A stretch of 64,000 nt of DNA from Thalassococcus_A lentus (GCF_028023555.1 NZ_JAQIOY010000001.1:186001-250000), one strand, 5' to 3'. Counted from the stretch's first letter, positions 34,162-43,039 are shown. Notes: generated by a model from the sequence alone, not told the origin. Numbers and translations are program-made.

Positions 34162-34332
34162 TTAGTCGGTGCCGGACGACGCTGCGATCGCGATGATCAC
34201 TGCGATGCCACCAATGATCGCCAGAGCAGGCAGACCGCCCGCGTCAGTGGTGATGAATGGGTCATTGGCTTGCTGAGCTGCGAGAGGTGCAGCTGCCACG
34301 GCTGCTGCTGCAGCAATGATAAGCTTTTTCAT
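34162..34332 (-). CDS. 56-residue exported or membrane micro-protein
   Basis: A complete small gene: ATG at 34332 behind GGAG at 10-base distance, 56 codons and TAA, then a strong terminator 30 bases on. The product begins MKKLIIAAAAAVAAAPLAAQ, a signal peptide with a possible cleavage after Ala-Gln/Ala, continues with a short polar stretch (QANDPFITTDAGG), then one hydrophobic segment (LPALAIIGGIAVIIAIAAS) and ends SSGTD. The mature form would be a tiny single-span or membrane-inserted peptide. I do not recognise it. The good ribosome site, signal peptide and terminator argue that it is real. Confidence 0.72.
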   Translation of the reverse strand: MKKLIIAAAAAVAAAPLAAQQANDPFITTDAGGLPALAIIGGIAVIIAIAASSGTD

Positions 34333-34646
34333 AATAGTCTCCAGACTGTACAGTTTAGGGTAAAGTACCCTGCGCGTGTTTGAACTTATACTGTCGTCAA
34401 ACCCCTTTCAAACATGAATTTTGTCGTGTTCGTCGGATCGAGCAATTCAGACGGAGCGAAGCGGCAAATTCGCAACATTTTTTTGCTTTTGGCTTTTGAC
34501 GCACCGTTTTGATTGAGCGAGTGATTCATTTTTTTACTGTTTTACAGTGCTTTATGGCCGAAAATTTTGGCATGCTGCCTCCGTTGGCTTGGTGCAAAAA
34601 TTCTAGGCAGGACTTCGCGCAACATCGCGGTTTTCTGAAGAATTGC
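34333..34646. other. Intergenic region with palindromes upstream of the micro-protein
   Basis: No gene. The leader of the leftward micro-protein holds two perfect palindromes, ACTGTACAGT (34345-34354) and AGGGTA-AAG-TACCCT (34357-34371). A further ACTGT-TTT-ACAGT lies at 34536-34548. The stretch is AT-rich with runs of T. It separates the ubi/micro-protein block from the flagellar cluster. Confidence 0.5.
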
Positions 34647-35327
34647 CTAGTTTGCGTGTCTTAGGCCGGTGATCAGACTCTGCGGCAATTCGCTTCCGTC
34701 TGACAATCGAACCAATGTAACGCCTTCATCGCTCCTGACTTCGTTGATTCGAGAATACACTTGCGCGAGCTGACTGCCGACCAAGGTTTCGTCGTTAAAA
34801 CTATCAATCTCGAACCGGTAAACCCCCGCCGGAAGCAGATCACCGTTGTCATCGCCGCCCGCCCAAATGACCGACTCCTGGCCTTGCGGAATGTCGAAAC
34901 GCTGAATCACTGCGCCGCTTTCGTCACGCACAACCAGTTCAGCCCTGTTGGCGCCTTCGGCCAGTTCGGGCCGGATGGAAATCGGGCCGGATTGATCAAA
35001 ATAAACCGGAGCGCGTGCCAGTGCCTCCATGCCGATCAACCCGGACATATTCTGCAATGAACTTCCCCCAAGCGTTTCGGCCATGGATCTAAGTAGATCG
35101 TTGGTCAGCACTTGCTGCTCTACCGATGAAAACGTCGCGAGCTGCGTCGCGTAGTCTGTCGAATCTACCGGATTCAAAGGGTCCTGATTTTGGACCTGGA
35201 CCGTCAGCATCTTTAGGAAAGTTTCAAAATCCGAGCTAAGCGCATCGGACCCCGACGCTTCGGTTGACCCTGAAAACTGAGTTGAGCCTCCCGCAATCGA
35301 GGGCGTTGAGACCAGCGTTTCTACCAT
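34647..35327 (-). CDS. flgD: Flagellar hook assembly (cap) protein FlgD
   Basis: Scaffold that caps the growing hook, 226 residues. The N-terminal conserved segment FETFLKMLTVQVQNQDPLNPVDSTDYATQLATFSSVEQQV is diagnostic; the C-terminal half has the FlgD Ig-like pattern with VIWAGGDDNGDLLPAGVYRFEI. Starts 9 bases after fliK with an AGGAG ribosome site, so the two form a unit. Secreted, acts at the hook tip. Confidence 0.94.
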   Translation of the reverse strand: MVETLVSTPSIAGGSTQFSGSTEASGSDALSSDFETFLKMLTVQVQNQDPLNPVDSTDYATQLATFSSVEQQVLTNDLLRSMAETLGGSSLQNMSGLIGMEALARAPVYFDQSGPISIRPELAEGANRAELVVRDESGAVIQRFDIPQGQESVIWAGGDDNGDLLPAGVYRFEIDSFNDETLVGSQLAQVYSRINEVRSDEGVTLVRLSDGSELPQSLITGLRHAN

Positions 35328-35336
35328 GGAGTGCTC

Positions 35337-37328
35337 CTACAATCTGATGTCGATTCCCGACGTTCCGGGCTTGAGGGTCAATTTTGGGATTTCTTGCTCG
35401 GGAACGCTGTCATCAGGGTCTTGATTCAGAAATGAAGCCTTTTCAGCGCCCTGCTGTCTTTGATCGCCAAACGAAAATTCTGCGGCTTCGTATCCGGCAT
35501 CGGCGAGATTGCGCGCCAAGATATCAATGTGCCGCCGCAACAGTTCGAGTGTTTCCGGGCGATCCGCATGAATGGTGACAGCCGTCCCAAGATCGGTCGT
35601 CGTCAACTGCATCCTGATACTGCCTAGTTCCTCCGGGCTTAGACGTATCTCAATCCCGTTGTCCTTCGTACCAACCGATGCATTTGCGATTTGGCGTATG
35701 ACCGAGACCGGATCAGCGCTGACAGGTGCGTTTGGCGCCTGTTGAACAACAGTGCCTCCAGCAGTCCGGATTTCCGTTGGAGCAGCGGGACTCATTGGAT
35801 CGGGATCGCTGGCCAAAAGGCTTGGTTCGGGAAAGAGTGTTTGAACCGGTTCAGTTCGGACCGATGGCAAAGACACAGCTGTCAGCCGAGGTTTGACGGT
35901 ATCAGCGGTAGTTCCGCCCGAGACTTCGGCAGGGTCATGCGGCTCATCTACAGGCGCAACCGCGCTGCCGCTTCGCGACAAAATCAGATCAGAGCGCAAC
36001 GCGATTTGATTGTCTGGCGCTGTACCCAGCCGTGGAATGGGCTTGGGGGTTTCCAACCGATTTCGTAGACCAACAAATGTCTCGACTTTGACTTGGACTG
36101 CTTCTGGAGCAAACGCCATCGTTTCAGGTTTGGGTGTTCGGATGCCCATGTCGGGAACGGATCGAACCTGCTCCAACCCTTCTGGCTTAACCCTCTTTCC
36201 TGCACTTCCAACCATTGTCTTTCGTGGCTGGCTTTCAGAAGACTGGCCACGCGCAACCCCATTGGGCACAGGTATCCGGTCTTCATCGTTTTGTTGGGCC
36301 TTCTTCTGATGTCGAACATCACCCGCGACCAAAGCCTTGGCGTCTTGAACAAACCCTACACGGCCTGGTTCAGAATATGGACCAATCAAAGGCAAGCCAC
36401 CGGACGAGATCGACCCGACGACCAGACGTTTCTCAGCGACGCGCTGGTCAACGGATTGGGAAACCGGCGGGTCCGTCTCAATGCGCTCGGACGGGAATTC
36501 GGCCTGCCTGTTTTTGGGTTTTTGGCCAAGTAATGCTTGTTCGTCCCGTGCAAAAATCGCTTGGCGATCACCAGTGTTTTCCAGCAGTCTTTTGGCCTCC
36601 AAAACTGGCTTTTCTTCCAGCGGAAGATGAAGGTGCGTGACATCTTCTTCGGGTGCTTGGATAAGTGTTGCCGCGTTTGCAGGCCCCTTCAAGAGCGCCG
36701 CCTTTTCAGGAACCGCGGATCGCGCGTGTGCTGGCTCAAGCTCAATGCCTTCGGCAGGTGAAAGCTGAATAGGAACCTGCGCAGTGATAACCTGAGGCCT
36801 CAAGTCAATCTCTGCGATTTTAGGCGATTTAGTCTCTATTTCACGGTAAGGTGCTTCGTGGAAAAGCTGCGTTTTTTCGCGATGTTGAACCTGCTGTAGA
36901 TTCGCATTTTTCAGTGCTTCCATACCCGTTTCCAGCGATGGTACTTTCCTGCTCAGAGGCGTTTCGTGATCCAGCCCCCCAGATTTATCAGGGCTGATAA
37001 AGTCAAAGCCGGGCGCTTTTTCAGTTTGTTTGACCACCTGCCCAGTTGAGTGGGTGATTTCGCTTCTCCATTCCAAAGATAGCTTTTCGCTGTCGGCCTC
37101 CAAATCATCTGGTTTGGCCGCGTCGCCACTATGGTCATCAGGTTTTTCAATTATCCGCCTGCCAGCGTCTTCTTCTGGTTCGTCTTTTGCCTGTTCCATC
37201 GTTTCGGATTGGTCGGACAACAAAGCCAAAACTTCGGAAAACTCATCCGCTGCACCCGATTCATCGATCATCGGTTTCCCTGAGAGGGCCGTGGTGAGGC
37301 CTGACTGTCCAACAGTCGGAATTTGCAT
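35337..37328 (-). CDS. fliK: Flagellar hook-length control protein FliK
   Basis: A 663-residue secreted ruler protein. The long N-terminal and middle part is low-complexity, charged and Pro-rich, as in other FliK proteins; the conserved C-terminal domain is GIEIRLSPEELGSIRMQLTTTD...LELLRRHIDILARNLADAGY, which switches export specificity through FlhB. The N terminus MQIPTVGQSG has no signal peptide. Divergent from the rod-binding gene; followed by flgD. The rest of the sequence is poorly conserved, so the call rests on the C-terminal domain and location. Confidence 0.85.
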   Translation of the reverse strand: MQIPTVGQSGLTTALSGKPMIDESGAADEFSEVLALLSDQSETMEQAKDEPEEDAGRRIIEKPDDHSGDAAKPDDLEADSEKLSLEWRSEITHSTGQVVKQTEKAPGFDFISPDKSGGLDHETPLSRKVPSLETGMEALKNANLQQVQHREKTQLFHEAPYREIETKSPKIAEIDLRPQVITAQVPIQLSPAEGIELEPAHARSAVPEKAALLKGPANAATLIQAPEEDVTHLHLPLEEKPVLEAKRLLENTGDRQAIFARDEQALLGQKPKNRQAEFPSERIETDPPVSQSVDQRVAEKRLVVGSISSGGLPLIGPYSEPGRVGFVQDAKALVAGDVRHQKKAQQNDEDRIPVPNGVARGQSSESQPRKTMVGSAGKRVKPEGLEQVRSVPDMGIRTPKPETMAFAPEAVQVKVETFVGLRNRLETPKPIPRLGTAPDNQIALRSDLILSRSGSAVAPVDEPHDPAEVSGGTTADTVKPRLTAVSLPSVRTEPVQTLFPEPSLLASDPDPMSPAAPTEIRTAGGTVVQQAPNAPVSADPVSVIRQIANASVGTKDNGIEIRLSPEELGSIRMQLTTTDLGTAVTIHADRPETLELLRRHIDILARNLADAGYEAAEFSFGDQRQQGAEKASFLNQDPDDSVPEQEIPKLTLKPGTSGIDIRL

Positions 37329-37377
37329 GTCTCAGTCTCCGGAAATCACTGGAAGCCGGACCATACAGGCAACATCG

Positions 37378-37392
37378 TTACCGCTTCTTTAC
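37378..37392 (+). promoter_or_regulatory. Weak CtrA-like site TTAC-N7-TTAC
   Basis: TTAC-CGCTTCT-TTAC in the 111-base gap between divergent fliK and the rod-binding gene. It has the spacing of the CtrA motif TTAA-N7-TTAA but differs in the fourth base of each half. Confidence 0.2.
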
Positions 37393-37439
37393 CGAAACAG
37401 GGGACCAATAGATCAACTGAGTCGAATTGGAGAAATCTC

Positions 37440-37712
37440 GTGCAGATATCATCGCAACTCCCCCTGGCCACACAGGATCCGGATGCTTCGCTCAGGCAGG
37501 CCGCCCGCGAACTTGAGGCCAACTTTCTCGCGGAAATGCTCAAATCGACGGGCATGGGCCAGATACCAACCACGTTCGGTGGCGGCACGGGCGAGTCGCA
37601 GTTCCAGTCCTTTCTGCTTCTCGAACAAGCCCGACAAATTTCTGATGCAGGCGGCATTGGGCTGGCAGAAACACTGTTCAACGCATTGAAGGAGAGATCA
37701 GATGATCAATGA
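37440..37712 (+). CDS. Rod-binding protein (FlgJ N-terminal domain-like)
   Basis: A 90-residue protein matching the rod-binding domain of FlgJ: LRQAARELEANFLAEMLKSTGMGQ and FQSFLLLEQARQISDAGGIGLAETLF. It lacks the muramidase domain of enterobacterial FlgJ, as is normal in alphaproteobacteria, so another enzyme must open the cell wall. GTG start at 37440 chosen because GGAG lies 7 bases ahead and the upstream frame is unrelated. It overlaps the next gene by 11 bases. Confidence 0.8.
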   Translation: MQISSQLPLATQDPDASLRQAARELEANFLAEMLKSTGMGQIPTTFGGGTGESQFQSFLLLEQARQISDAGGIGLAETLFNALKERSDDQ

Positions 37713-38049
37713 AGACCGTTCAACCGCGCTTGGCGCGCTGCTTGAAGCAGAACACGACGCGCTGCTTAGCGGCGACTTTGCAAGGATTTCTGCGATATCC
37801 GAGGAAAAGGAAACTCTGCTTCAAAACCTTCAAAGCGATCCAATCAAACCATCCGATCTGCAGCCCATCAAAGAACAGATTGAACGGAATCACCGCTTGT
37901 TCGATCAAAGTCTGGCGGGCCTCAGAGCCGTCGCGGCAAGGATCGGAATGCTGGCCAGTGACCGCAAAAACCTCAGCACTTATGACATCAACTGCAAGAG
38001 ACAATCGCTGGATAGTGCGCCGGGTCACACGCTTGAAAAGCGCGCTTAA
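37702..38049 (+). CDS. FlgN-like flagellar chaperone candidate
   Basis: A 115-residue, mostly helical protein (ALLEAEHDALLSGDFARISAISEEKETLLQNL) with the layout of FlgN, the export chaperone for the hook-associated proteins FlgK and FlgL. The match is by length, helix pattern and location between the rod-binding gene and flagellin, not by strong sequence identity. Starts at ATG behind AAGGAGAG, overlapping the rod-binding gene. Confidence 0.6.
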   Translation: MINEDRSTALGALLEAEHDALLSGDFARISAISEEKETLLQNLQSDPIKPSDLQPIKEQIERNHRLFDQSLAGLRAVAARIGMLASDRKNLSTYDINCKRQSLDSAPGHTLEKRA

Positions 38050-38088
38050 CAGGATTTGTTTCAAAAGCGCGCGACAGAAATTCGAATG

Positions 38089-38103
38089 TTAGGGGCCCGT
38101 TAG
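38089..38103 (+). promoter_or_regulatory. Weak CtrA-like site TTAG-N7-TTAG upstream of flagellin
   Basis: TTAG-GGGCCCG-TTAG, 149 bases before the flagellin start. Spacing fits CtrA, but each half-site has one mismatch. No clear sigma-28 or sigma-54 promoter was recognised in this 203-base gap. Confidence 0.2.
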
Positions 38104-38252
38104 GTTTTTCCGATGAGTTTGAGGGCGCACCACTCAGGTGGCGCGGGATCACAATGTACCATTCCCGCAATCGTCAGAAAGACGTCAGAGATGCCGGAAC
38201 CGGCAAATGTAACCGGCGCAAAAGCGCCTTTTGACATCAAGGACTCAAACTC

Positions 38253-39536
38253 ATGTCAAGCATCCTGACGAACAACGGCGCCATGGTGGCGCTGCAAACC
38301 CTGAAATCAATCAACTCCAACCTTGCAGACACTCAGAACGCGATTTCGACCGGCAAGACTGTTGCCAATGCAAAAGACAACTCGGCCGTTTGGGCAATCT
38401 CCAAGGTGATGGAAGCCGACGTGAAAGGCTTCAAAGGCATTTCAGACAGTCTCAACCTGGGCCAGTCAACCGTTGCAGTTGCACGACAAGCAGCTGAAAC
38501 AGTCACCGATTTGCTGACGGACATCAAAGGCAAGATCGTCGCTGCACAAGAAGAAAACGTCGACAGCGCCAAGATTCAAACGGACATTGACGCGCTTCGT
38601 GATCAAATTAGTGCGGTCGTTGGCGCGGCTCAGTTCAACGGGCTGAACCTGCTGGAAAACACAGACTCCGAAGTTGAGTCCAGCCAAGTCAATGTTCTCG
38701 CCTCTCTTGATCGTTCCGCGACCGGTGTTGCGGCCTCGAACATCAGTGTGATCAAGCAGGATCTTGGCCGCGCCGAGGCAGCAGCAGGCACAACCGGTCT
38801 GGAAGTTGGCGCCAGCGCGACCGTGGCTGATGGGACTTCCGCCACATTCGCAACGCTCGATGGCTTGGGTGCGGATGATACGATCCTCGCAGGTGCATCT
38901 TATGTGGTATCAGCCGCCGGCATGACGGAGACAACCAGCGGTGATGCCGTCGATTTCGGGGGTGACGTGGTCTACGTTGCGCGGGACGGCGACACGCTTG
39001 CGGACGTGACCCGAGGGCTCGTGGATCGTATGAATGTCGCAGCGGAAGACGCTGATCTGGGCGTGTCATTCGCAGTGGACGGAACCAACGCTGGTCAGAT
39101 CAACATCACCAATGATGCCGGCCTTTCGATCGACATTGATTCCGCTCAGGTGAACCAGGCCGATATTGCCGATCTCGATACCTATGAGACAGAGGCAGAC
39201 GGAACCGTCGGCGGCGGTCTGGAGTTGCTCAATGATATTGACATCACGTCGGCTGACGGCGCTGATGCTGCGCTTGTTGCAATTGAATCGCTGATCCAGA
39301 CGTCAATCGATTCGGCGGCCGCATTTGGCTCTGCGCAAGGCCGGATTGAGACTCAGGCAGACTTTGTCTCTGGCCTCACAGACGCACTGAAGTCAGGGAT
39401 CGGAACACTGGTCGATGCCGATATGGAAGAAGCGTCGGCCCGTCTACAGGCATTGCAGGTTCAACAGCAGCTTGGCGTTCAGGCTCTGTCCATCGCCAAT
39501 CAGGCGCCGCAGTCCCTGCTGTCACTCTTCCGCTAA
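38253..39536 (+). CDS. fliC: Flagellin
   Basis: Filament subunit, 427 residues. Conserved D0/D1 helices at both ends: MSSILTNNGAMVALQTLKSINSNLADTQNAISTGKTVANAKDN at the start and ADMEEASARLQALQVQQQLGVQALSIANQAPQSLLSLFR at the end. The middle (about residues 150-320) is variable, acidic, and rich in Asp/Ala, as in marine strains. A strong terminator follows, so it is a single-gene transcript or the end of one; flaF and flbT, its regulators, come next. Confidence 0.96.
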   Translation: MSSILTNNGAMVALQTLKSINSNLADTQNAISTGKTVANAKDNSAVWAISKVMEADVKGFKGISDSLNLGQSTVAVARQAAETVTDLLTDIKGKIVAAQEENVDSAKIQTDIDALRDQISAVVGAAQFNGLNLLENTDSEVESSQVNVLASLDRSATGVAASNISVIKQDLGRAEAAAGTTGLEVGASATVADGTSATFATLDGLGADDTILAGASYVVSAAGMTETTSGDAVDFGGDVVYVARDGDTLADVTRGLVDRMNVAAEDADLGVSFAVDGTNAGQINITNDAGLSIDIDSAQVNQADIADLDTYETEADGTVGGGLELLNDIDITSADGADAALVAIESLIQTSIDSAAAFGSAQGRIETQADFVSGLTDALKSGIGTLVDADMEEASARLQALQVQQQLGVQALSIANQAPQSLLSLFR

Positions 39537-39544
39537 TCGTCAGA

Positions 39545-39574
39545 GGCGAGGGCCTGACCGGCCCTCGCCTTTTT
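39545..39574 (+). terminator. Rho-independent terminator after fliC
   Basis: Perfect 10-bp stem GGCGAGGGCC / GGCCCTCGCC, loop TGACC, then TTTTT. Eight bases after the flagellin stop. Confidence 0.92.
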
Positions 39575-39602
39575 GAACTCTTTCCAGACCAAAGGCTCTG
39601 AA

Positions 39603-39980
39603 GTGAACATTCAAACGCTTGCAAAACGCGCGTACAGCCAATCCAGCGCTCCGACCCGAAATGCCCGCGCTGTCGAGTTTCAGCTCCTCGCACGCATATC
39701 ACACAGGATCAAAGCATCGGCGATTGCCGGCCCCACCGCTTTTCCAAAGCTGGTTGCTGCTCTGTCAGATAACCGAAAACTCTGGACTGCTCTTGCCGTG
39801 GACGTTGCTGATGCAGACAACGACCTGCCGCAGGATCTCCGGGCGCGGATTTTTTATCTTGCTGAATTCGTTCAAGTGCATACCGGCAAGGTTTTGAACC
39901 GGTCAGCAGGCGTGCGTCCTCTGCTTGAGGTCAATGCAGCCGTACTACGTGGGTTGTCAGGTCAGGGACCAAAGTCATGA
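39603..39980 (+). CDS. flaF: Flagellin synthesis regulator FlaF
   Basis: A 125-residue alphaproteobacterial FlaF, which in Caulobacter binds flagellin and promotes its synthesis and export opposite to FlbT. Recognised by the N terminus NIQTLAKRAYSQSSAPTRNARAVEFQLLARISHRI and LVAALSDNRKLWTALAVDVAD. GTG start at 39603 fits the conserved N terminus; the upstream frame runs into the fliC terminator. Overlaps flbT by ATGA. Confidence 0.88.
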   Translation: MNIQTLAKRAYSQSSAPTRNARAVEFQLLARISHRIKASAIAGPTAFPKLVAALSDNRKLWTALAVDVADADNDLPQDLRARIFYLAEFVQVHTGKVLNRSAGVRPLLEVNAAVLRGLSGQGPKS

Positions 39981-40381
39981 GTGGGCTTGTTCTGAAACTT
40001 GGCCCGCGTGAACGTGTTCTGATCAATGGTGCCGTTATTGAAAACGGTGACCGCAGAGGGCGCATTTCAATCATTACGCCAAACGCCAATATCCTCAGAC
40101 TTCGCGACGCGATTCATCCGTCTGATGCGCAAACGCCGGTCCGGCGGGTCTGCTACACGACGCAGTTGATGCTGACAGGTGATCTGTCAGTTGATATAGC
40201 TCGCCAGCAGGTTCTTCGCCGCATTGAGGAATTGAGCCGCGTCCTGATCGACGCCGACAGTCGGACCTTGCTGGCGCAAGCAACCGAAGCTTTGCTTTCC
40301 GATCAGTTTTACAAATGTCTGAAAGCGTTGCGCGCCCTCATTCCACGAGAGGATCGGCTGCTGGCCGCTGTTGATAAATGA
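39977..40381 (+). CDS. flbT: Flagellin mRNA-binding repressor FlbT
   Basis: A 134-residue FlbT; in Caulobacter it binds the flagellin mRNA leader and destabilises it until hook assembly is finished. The start MSGLVLKLGPRERVLINGAVIENGDRRGRI is characteristic. Overlaps flaF and the DUF1217 gene by four bases on each side. The 5' leader of fliC upstream is the expected target. Confidence 0.9.
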   Translation: MSGLVLKLGPRERVLINGAVIENGDRRGRISIITPNANILRLRDAIHPSDAQTPVRRVCYTTQLMLTGDLSVDIARQQVLRRIEELSRVLIDADSRTLLAQATEALLSDQFYKCLKALRALIPREDRLLAAVDK

Positions 40382-41199
40382 GCTTTCAGCCCGTTCTCAT
40401 TGGATCTGGCCTCGTTGGCTGGCAGTTCCTCAAGACGACATCTGACACGCAAAAAGCCACCTTCGAAAACTCTGTCAGCATCGTCCGCGAGACAGATTAC
40501 TTTGAACAAAACATTCAGAGCATAACCACCGCCGAGGAACTGGTTGCAGATCGAAGATTGCTGAGCGTCGCACTGACCGCCTTTGGGCTTCAGGACGATC
40601 TGGATAATCGGTTCTTCATCCAGACAATACTGGAAGAAGGAACAACCGCGCCCGATGCGCTGGCGAATCGTCTTGCCGATGATCGATATACTGCGCTGTC
40701 AGCCGCTTTTGGATTTGACGGGATCGTCGGACCGAATACTCAAAGAAGTGGATTTTCAGCAGAAATAGTCTCGAAATATCAAGCGCAGCAATTCGAAGTT
40801 GCGATCGGCAACCAAGACGAAACGCTACGGTTAGCTCTGAACTTTGAACGCAGCCTGCCAGAGGTCGCACAAAGCAGCGGAAGCGATGATGCGCAGTGGT
40901 TTCGGATCATGGGCACCCCGCCATTGCGTACTGTTTTTGAAACAGCGCTGAATCTTCCATCCAGTTTCGGACAGCTTGATATCGACAAACAATTGGAGGT
41001 TTTCCGCGACAAAGCGCAAAGTCGGTTTGGCGTGAAGGAAATCTCGGATCTCGCTGAAACAGAAACCATGCAGCGGGTTATCCAAACCTTCTTATTGCAG
41101 GATCAAGTCGCTCAGTTTCAGCAGGCAAATTCAGGACAAATCGCTTTGAACCTTCTGCAAGCCATTCCCCGAACATCGATCCTCGATCGCTTTTCTTGA
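40378..41199 (+). CDS. DUF1217 flagellar protein
   Basis: A 273-residue DUF1217 protein, a family found in alphaproteobacterial flagellar clusters. Landmarks: GLVGWQFLKTTSDTQKATFENS and RRLLSVALTAFGLQDDLDNRFFIQTILEEG. No signal peptide. Coupled to flbT by ATGA overlap, so it is probably needed with flagellin production or export, but its role is not established. Convergent with fliI. Confidence 0.82.
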   Translation: MSFQPVLIGSGLVGWQFLKTTSDTQKATFENSVSIVRETDYFEQNIQSITTAEELVADRRLLSVALTAFGLQDDLDNRFFIQTILEEGTTAPDALANRLADDRYTALSAAFGFDGIVGPNTQRSGFSAEIVSKYQAQQFEVAIGNQDETLRLALNFERSLPEVAQSSGSDDAQWFRIMGTPPLRTVFETALNLPSSFGQLDIDKQLEVFRDKAQSRFGVKEISDLAETETMQRVIQTFLLQDQVAQFQQANSGQIALNLLQAIPRTSILDRFS

Positions 41200-41200
41200 T

Positions 41201-41239
41201 GGTTACCAGCATCAGGCGCGTTGCTGCGCCTGAGTAACC
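41201..41239. other. Hairpin between convergent DUF1217 and fliI genes
   Basis: GGTTAC / GTAACC outer arms and a perfect inner stem TCAGGCGC / GCGCCTGA around GTTGCT. It includes the fliI stop codon. No T-tract follows on either strand, so termination here is uncertain. Confidence 0.4.
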
Positions 41240-42576
41240 TGGGTTCCTCCGCGGGTTGTTTGAGAACGGCGCAAAATCAAACGCAACCGTTGAAATGCAC
41301 CAGACGGTCCCTGCGGCGCTGCATCGCCAAAGAACATATCCAGTTCCGGCCAGGCACGGATCGCCTGATCAAGCAACGGATCCTCGCCATCACGATATAG
41401 TCCCGCCCGGATCATGGTTTCCGACCGTTCATAGACACCTAACAGTGCTCTCGCTTGCGAAATCACCACGTTCTCATCTTCGCTCGCTGCGTCCGGCAGG
41501 CTTCTTGATACGGATCGCAGCAGGTTGACGGCAGGGAACCGGCCACGTTCTGCAATGGCCCGGTCCAATACGACGTGACCATCGAGAACGCCGCGCAAAA
41601 TATCTGCAATTGGTTCTTCCATGTCCGAACCTGCCACCAGAACGCTGAACACGGCCGTTATGTCGCCCTGTCCGACCGAGCCGGGACCGGCCCTTTCGGC
41701 CAAACGCATGATCTGCTGCGGAACCGAGGCCGGAAAGCCCCGCAGGGCAGGCAATTCTCCTGCAGCGATGGCGACCTCTCGGTGCGCTTCGGCAAAGCGG
41801 GTTATCGAATCCGCGAGATAGAGAACATGCTTTCCCTGATCGCGGAAGTGTTCCGCGACGGTCATAGCAGCCAAAGCGCAGCGTCTGCGTTCAACCGGCG
41901 AACGGTCTGACGTAGCGGCCACCACAACGCTTCGGCGCATGCCTTCCTCACCCAGTATGTTTCGAACGAAATCTGATACTTCGCGCCCTCGTTCACCAAT
42001 CAGGGCAAGCACGACGATGTCAGCCGATACGTCTTGTGCCAACTGGCCAAGGAGCCGCGATTTTCCCACGCCCGAACCTGCAAACAGGCCGATCCTCTGA
42101 CCTTTGGCAATCGGCAAAAACGTGTCTAATACGGCCAAATTTGTTGCCAATCGCCCGCCCATTGGGCGCCGCGAGGCTGCTGGCGGCGGGCTGGCCCGAA
42201 ATGGTCTGCGGTATGCACCGTCGGCCAGCGGCCTACCATCCAAAGGGCAACCATAGGCATCAACAATACGCCCAATCCAAGTGTCATCCGGTGCCAGAGT
42301 GGGCGCACCCAAAAGCGCAACACGATCCCCTTTGGCAACGCCATCGATTGCATCATCAGGCAGCATTGCAACCATCTCATCGCGGATACGCAACACTTCA
42401 CCCCCGAGTTCCAAACCAGGACGAAACAACCGCAGTCGATCACCGATCGCGCAGACCTTTGAAAGGCCTTCGACCCATAGGATTGTACCATCGACAGAAT
42501 GCACGCGACCAACATCGCAAACCGGCTGCAGTCGGGTCAGACGGTTTCGTAGAGAGTCTGCTGCCTTATCAATCAT
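41212..42576 (-). CDS. fliI: Flagellum-specific export ATPase
   Basis: Rotary-type ATPase that energises flagellar protein export, 454 residues. Walker A LFAGSGVGKSRLLGQL, Walker B HVLYLADSITRFAEA, and the FliI/F1-beta signatures LIGERGREVSDFV and GRFPAVNLLRSVSR. ATG at 42576 preferred because GGAG lies 6 bases before it; the ATG four codons earlier has no ribosome site. Divergent from flgB. The FliH regulator is not in the window; a FliJ-like gene lies at 47211. Confidence 0.95.
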   Translation of the reverse strand: MIDKAADSLRNRLTRLQPVCDVGRVHSVDGTILWVEGLSKVCAIGDRLRLFRPGLELGGEVLRIRDEMVAMLPDDAIDGVAKGDRVALLGAPTLAPDDTWIGRIVDAYGCPLDGRPLADGAYRRPFRASPPPAASRRPMGGRLATNLAVLDTFLPIAKGQRIGLFAGSGVGKSRLLGQLAQDVSADIVVLALIGERGREVSDFVRNILGEEGMRRSVVVAATSDRSPVERRRCALAAMTVAEHFRDQGKHVLYLADSITRFAEAHREVAIAAGELPALRGFPASVPQQIMRLAERAGPGSVGQGDITAVFSVLVAGSDMEEPIADILRGVLDGHVVLDRAIAERGRFPAVNLLRSVSRSLPDAASEDENVVISQARALLGVYERSETMIRAGLYRDGEDPLLDQAIRAWPELDMFFGDAAPQGPSGAFQRLRLILRRSQTTRGGTQVTQAQQRA

Positions 42577-42623
42577 CGTACGCTCCATTCATGCTCTGAA
42601 AACCGTTTCTAAAGGAATCAGCG

Positions 42624-42638
42624 TTAAGCCTTGGTTGA
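42624..42638 (+). promoter_or_regulatory. CtrA-like site TTAA-N7-TTGA between fliI and flgB
   Basis: TTAA-GCCTTGG-TTGA matches the CtrA motif TTAA-N7-TTAA with one mismatch. It lies 24 bases before the flgB start in the 85-base divergent promoter region. Confidence 0.4.
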
Positions 42639-42661
42639 AGCCAATCGAGGGAGAAGCCCCG

Positions 42662-43039
42662 GTGTTCCAAAATCTGGACGTATTCAAAACGGCGATGGCC
42701 ATGGCGCGCCACGCTGGACACATGCAAGCGCTGAGCGCGCAAAACATCGCAAATGCTGACACACCCGGATTTCGGGCAAAGCAGATCCAGCCCTTTGCCC
42801 AGTCTCTTCAAAAGACAGAGCAGACCCTGCAGGCGAGGCGCCCCGGACATCTGCAAGGCGCAGTTGACCAAAATGTCCGACAGGTAAGCGACCGGGCGGC
42901 ACAGGATCCCAATGGAAACTCGGTGTCACTCGAGCTTGAAATGATCAATGCCGTCGAGGCCAAGCGCCAGCACGATCGCGCTCTTGCGATTTATCGTAAC
43001 AGCCTGTCGATTCTGCGCAGCAGCCTTGGCCGCAACTAA
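42662..43039 (+). CDS. flgB: Flagellar basal-body rod protein FlgB
   Basis: Proximal rod protein, 125 residues. FQNLDVFKTAMAMARHAGHMQALSAQNIANADTPGFRAKQ is the rod-protein N-terminal signature. GTG start at 42662 has GGGAGAA upstream; the frame is open far upstream but antisense to fliI. First gene of a nine-gene rightward operon (flgB to fliL). Confidence 0.93.
   Translation: MFQNLDVFKTAMAMARHAGHMQALSAQNIANADTPGFRAKQIQPFAQSLQKTEQTLQARRPGHLQGAVDQNVRQVSDRAAQDPNGNSVSLELEMINAVEAKRQHDRALAIYRNSLSILRSSLGRN

Noticed and set aside
41201..41239. Strong hairpin as a rho-independent terminator for fliI or the DUF1217 gene
   Set aside because: No run of T follows on either strand, so I list it only as a hairpin.
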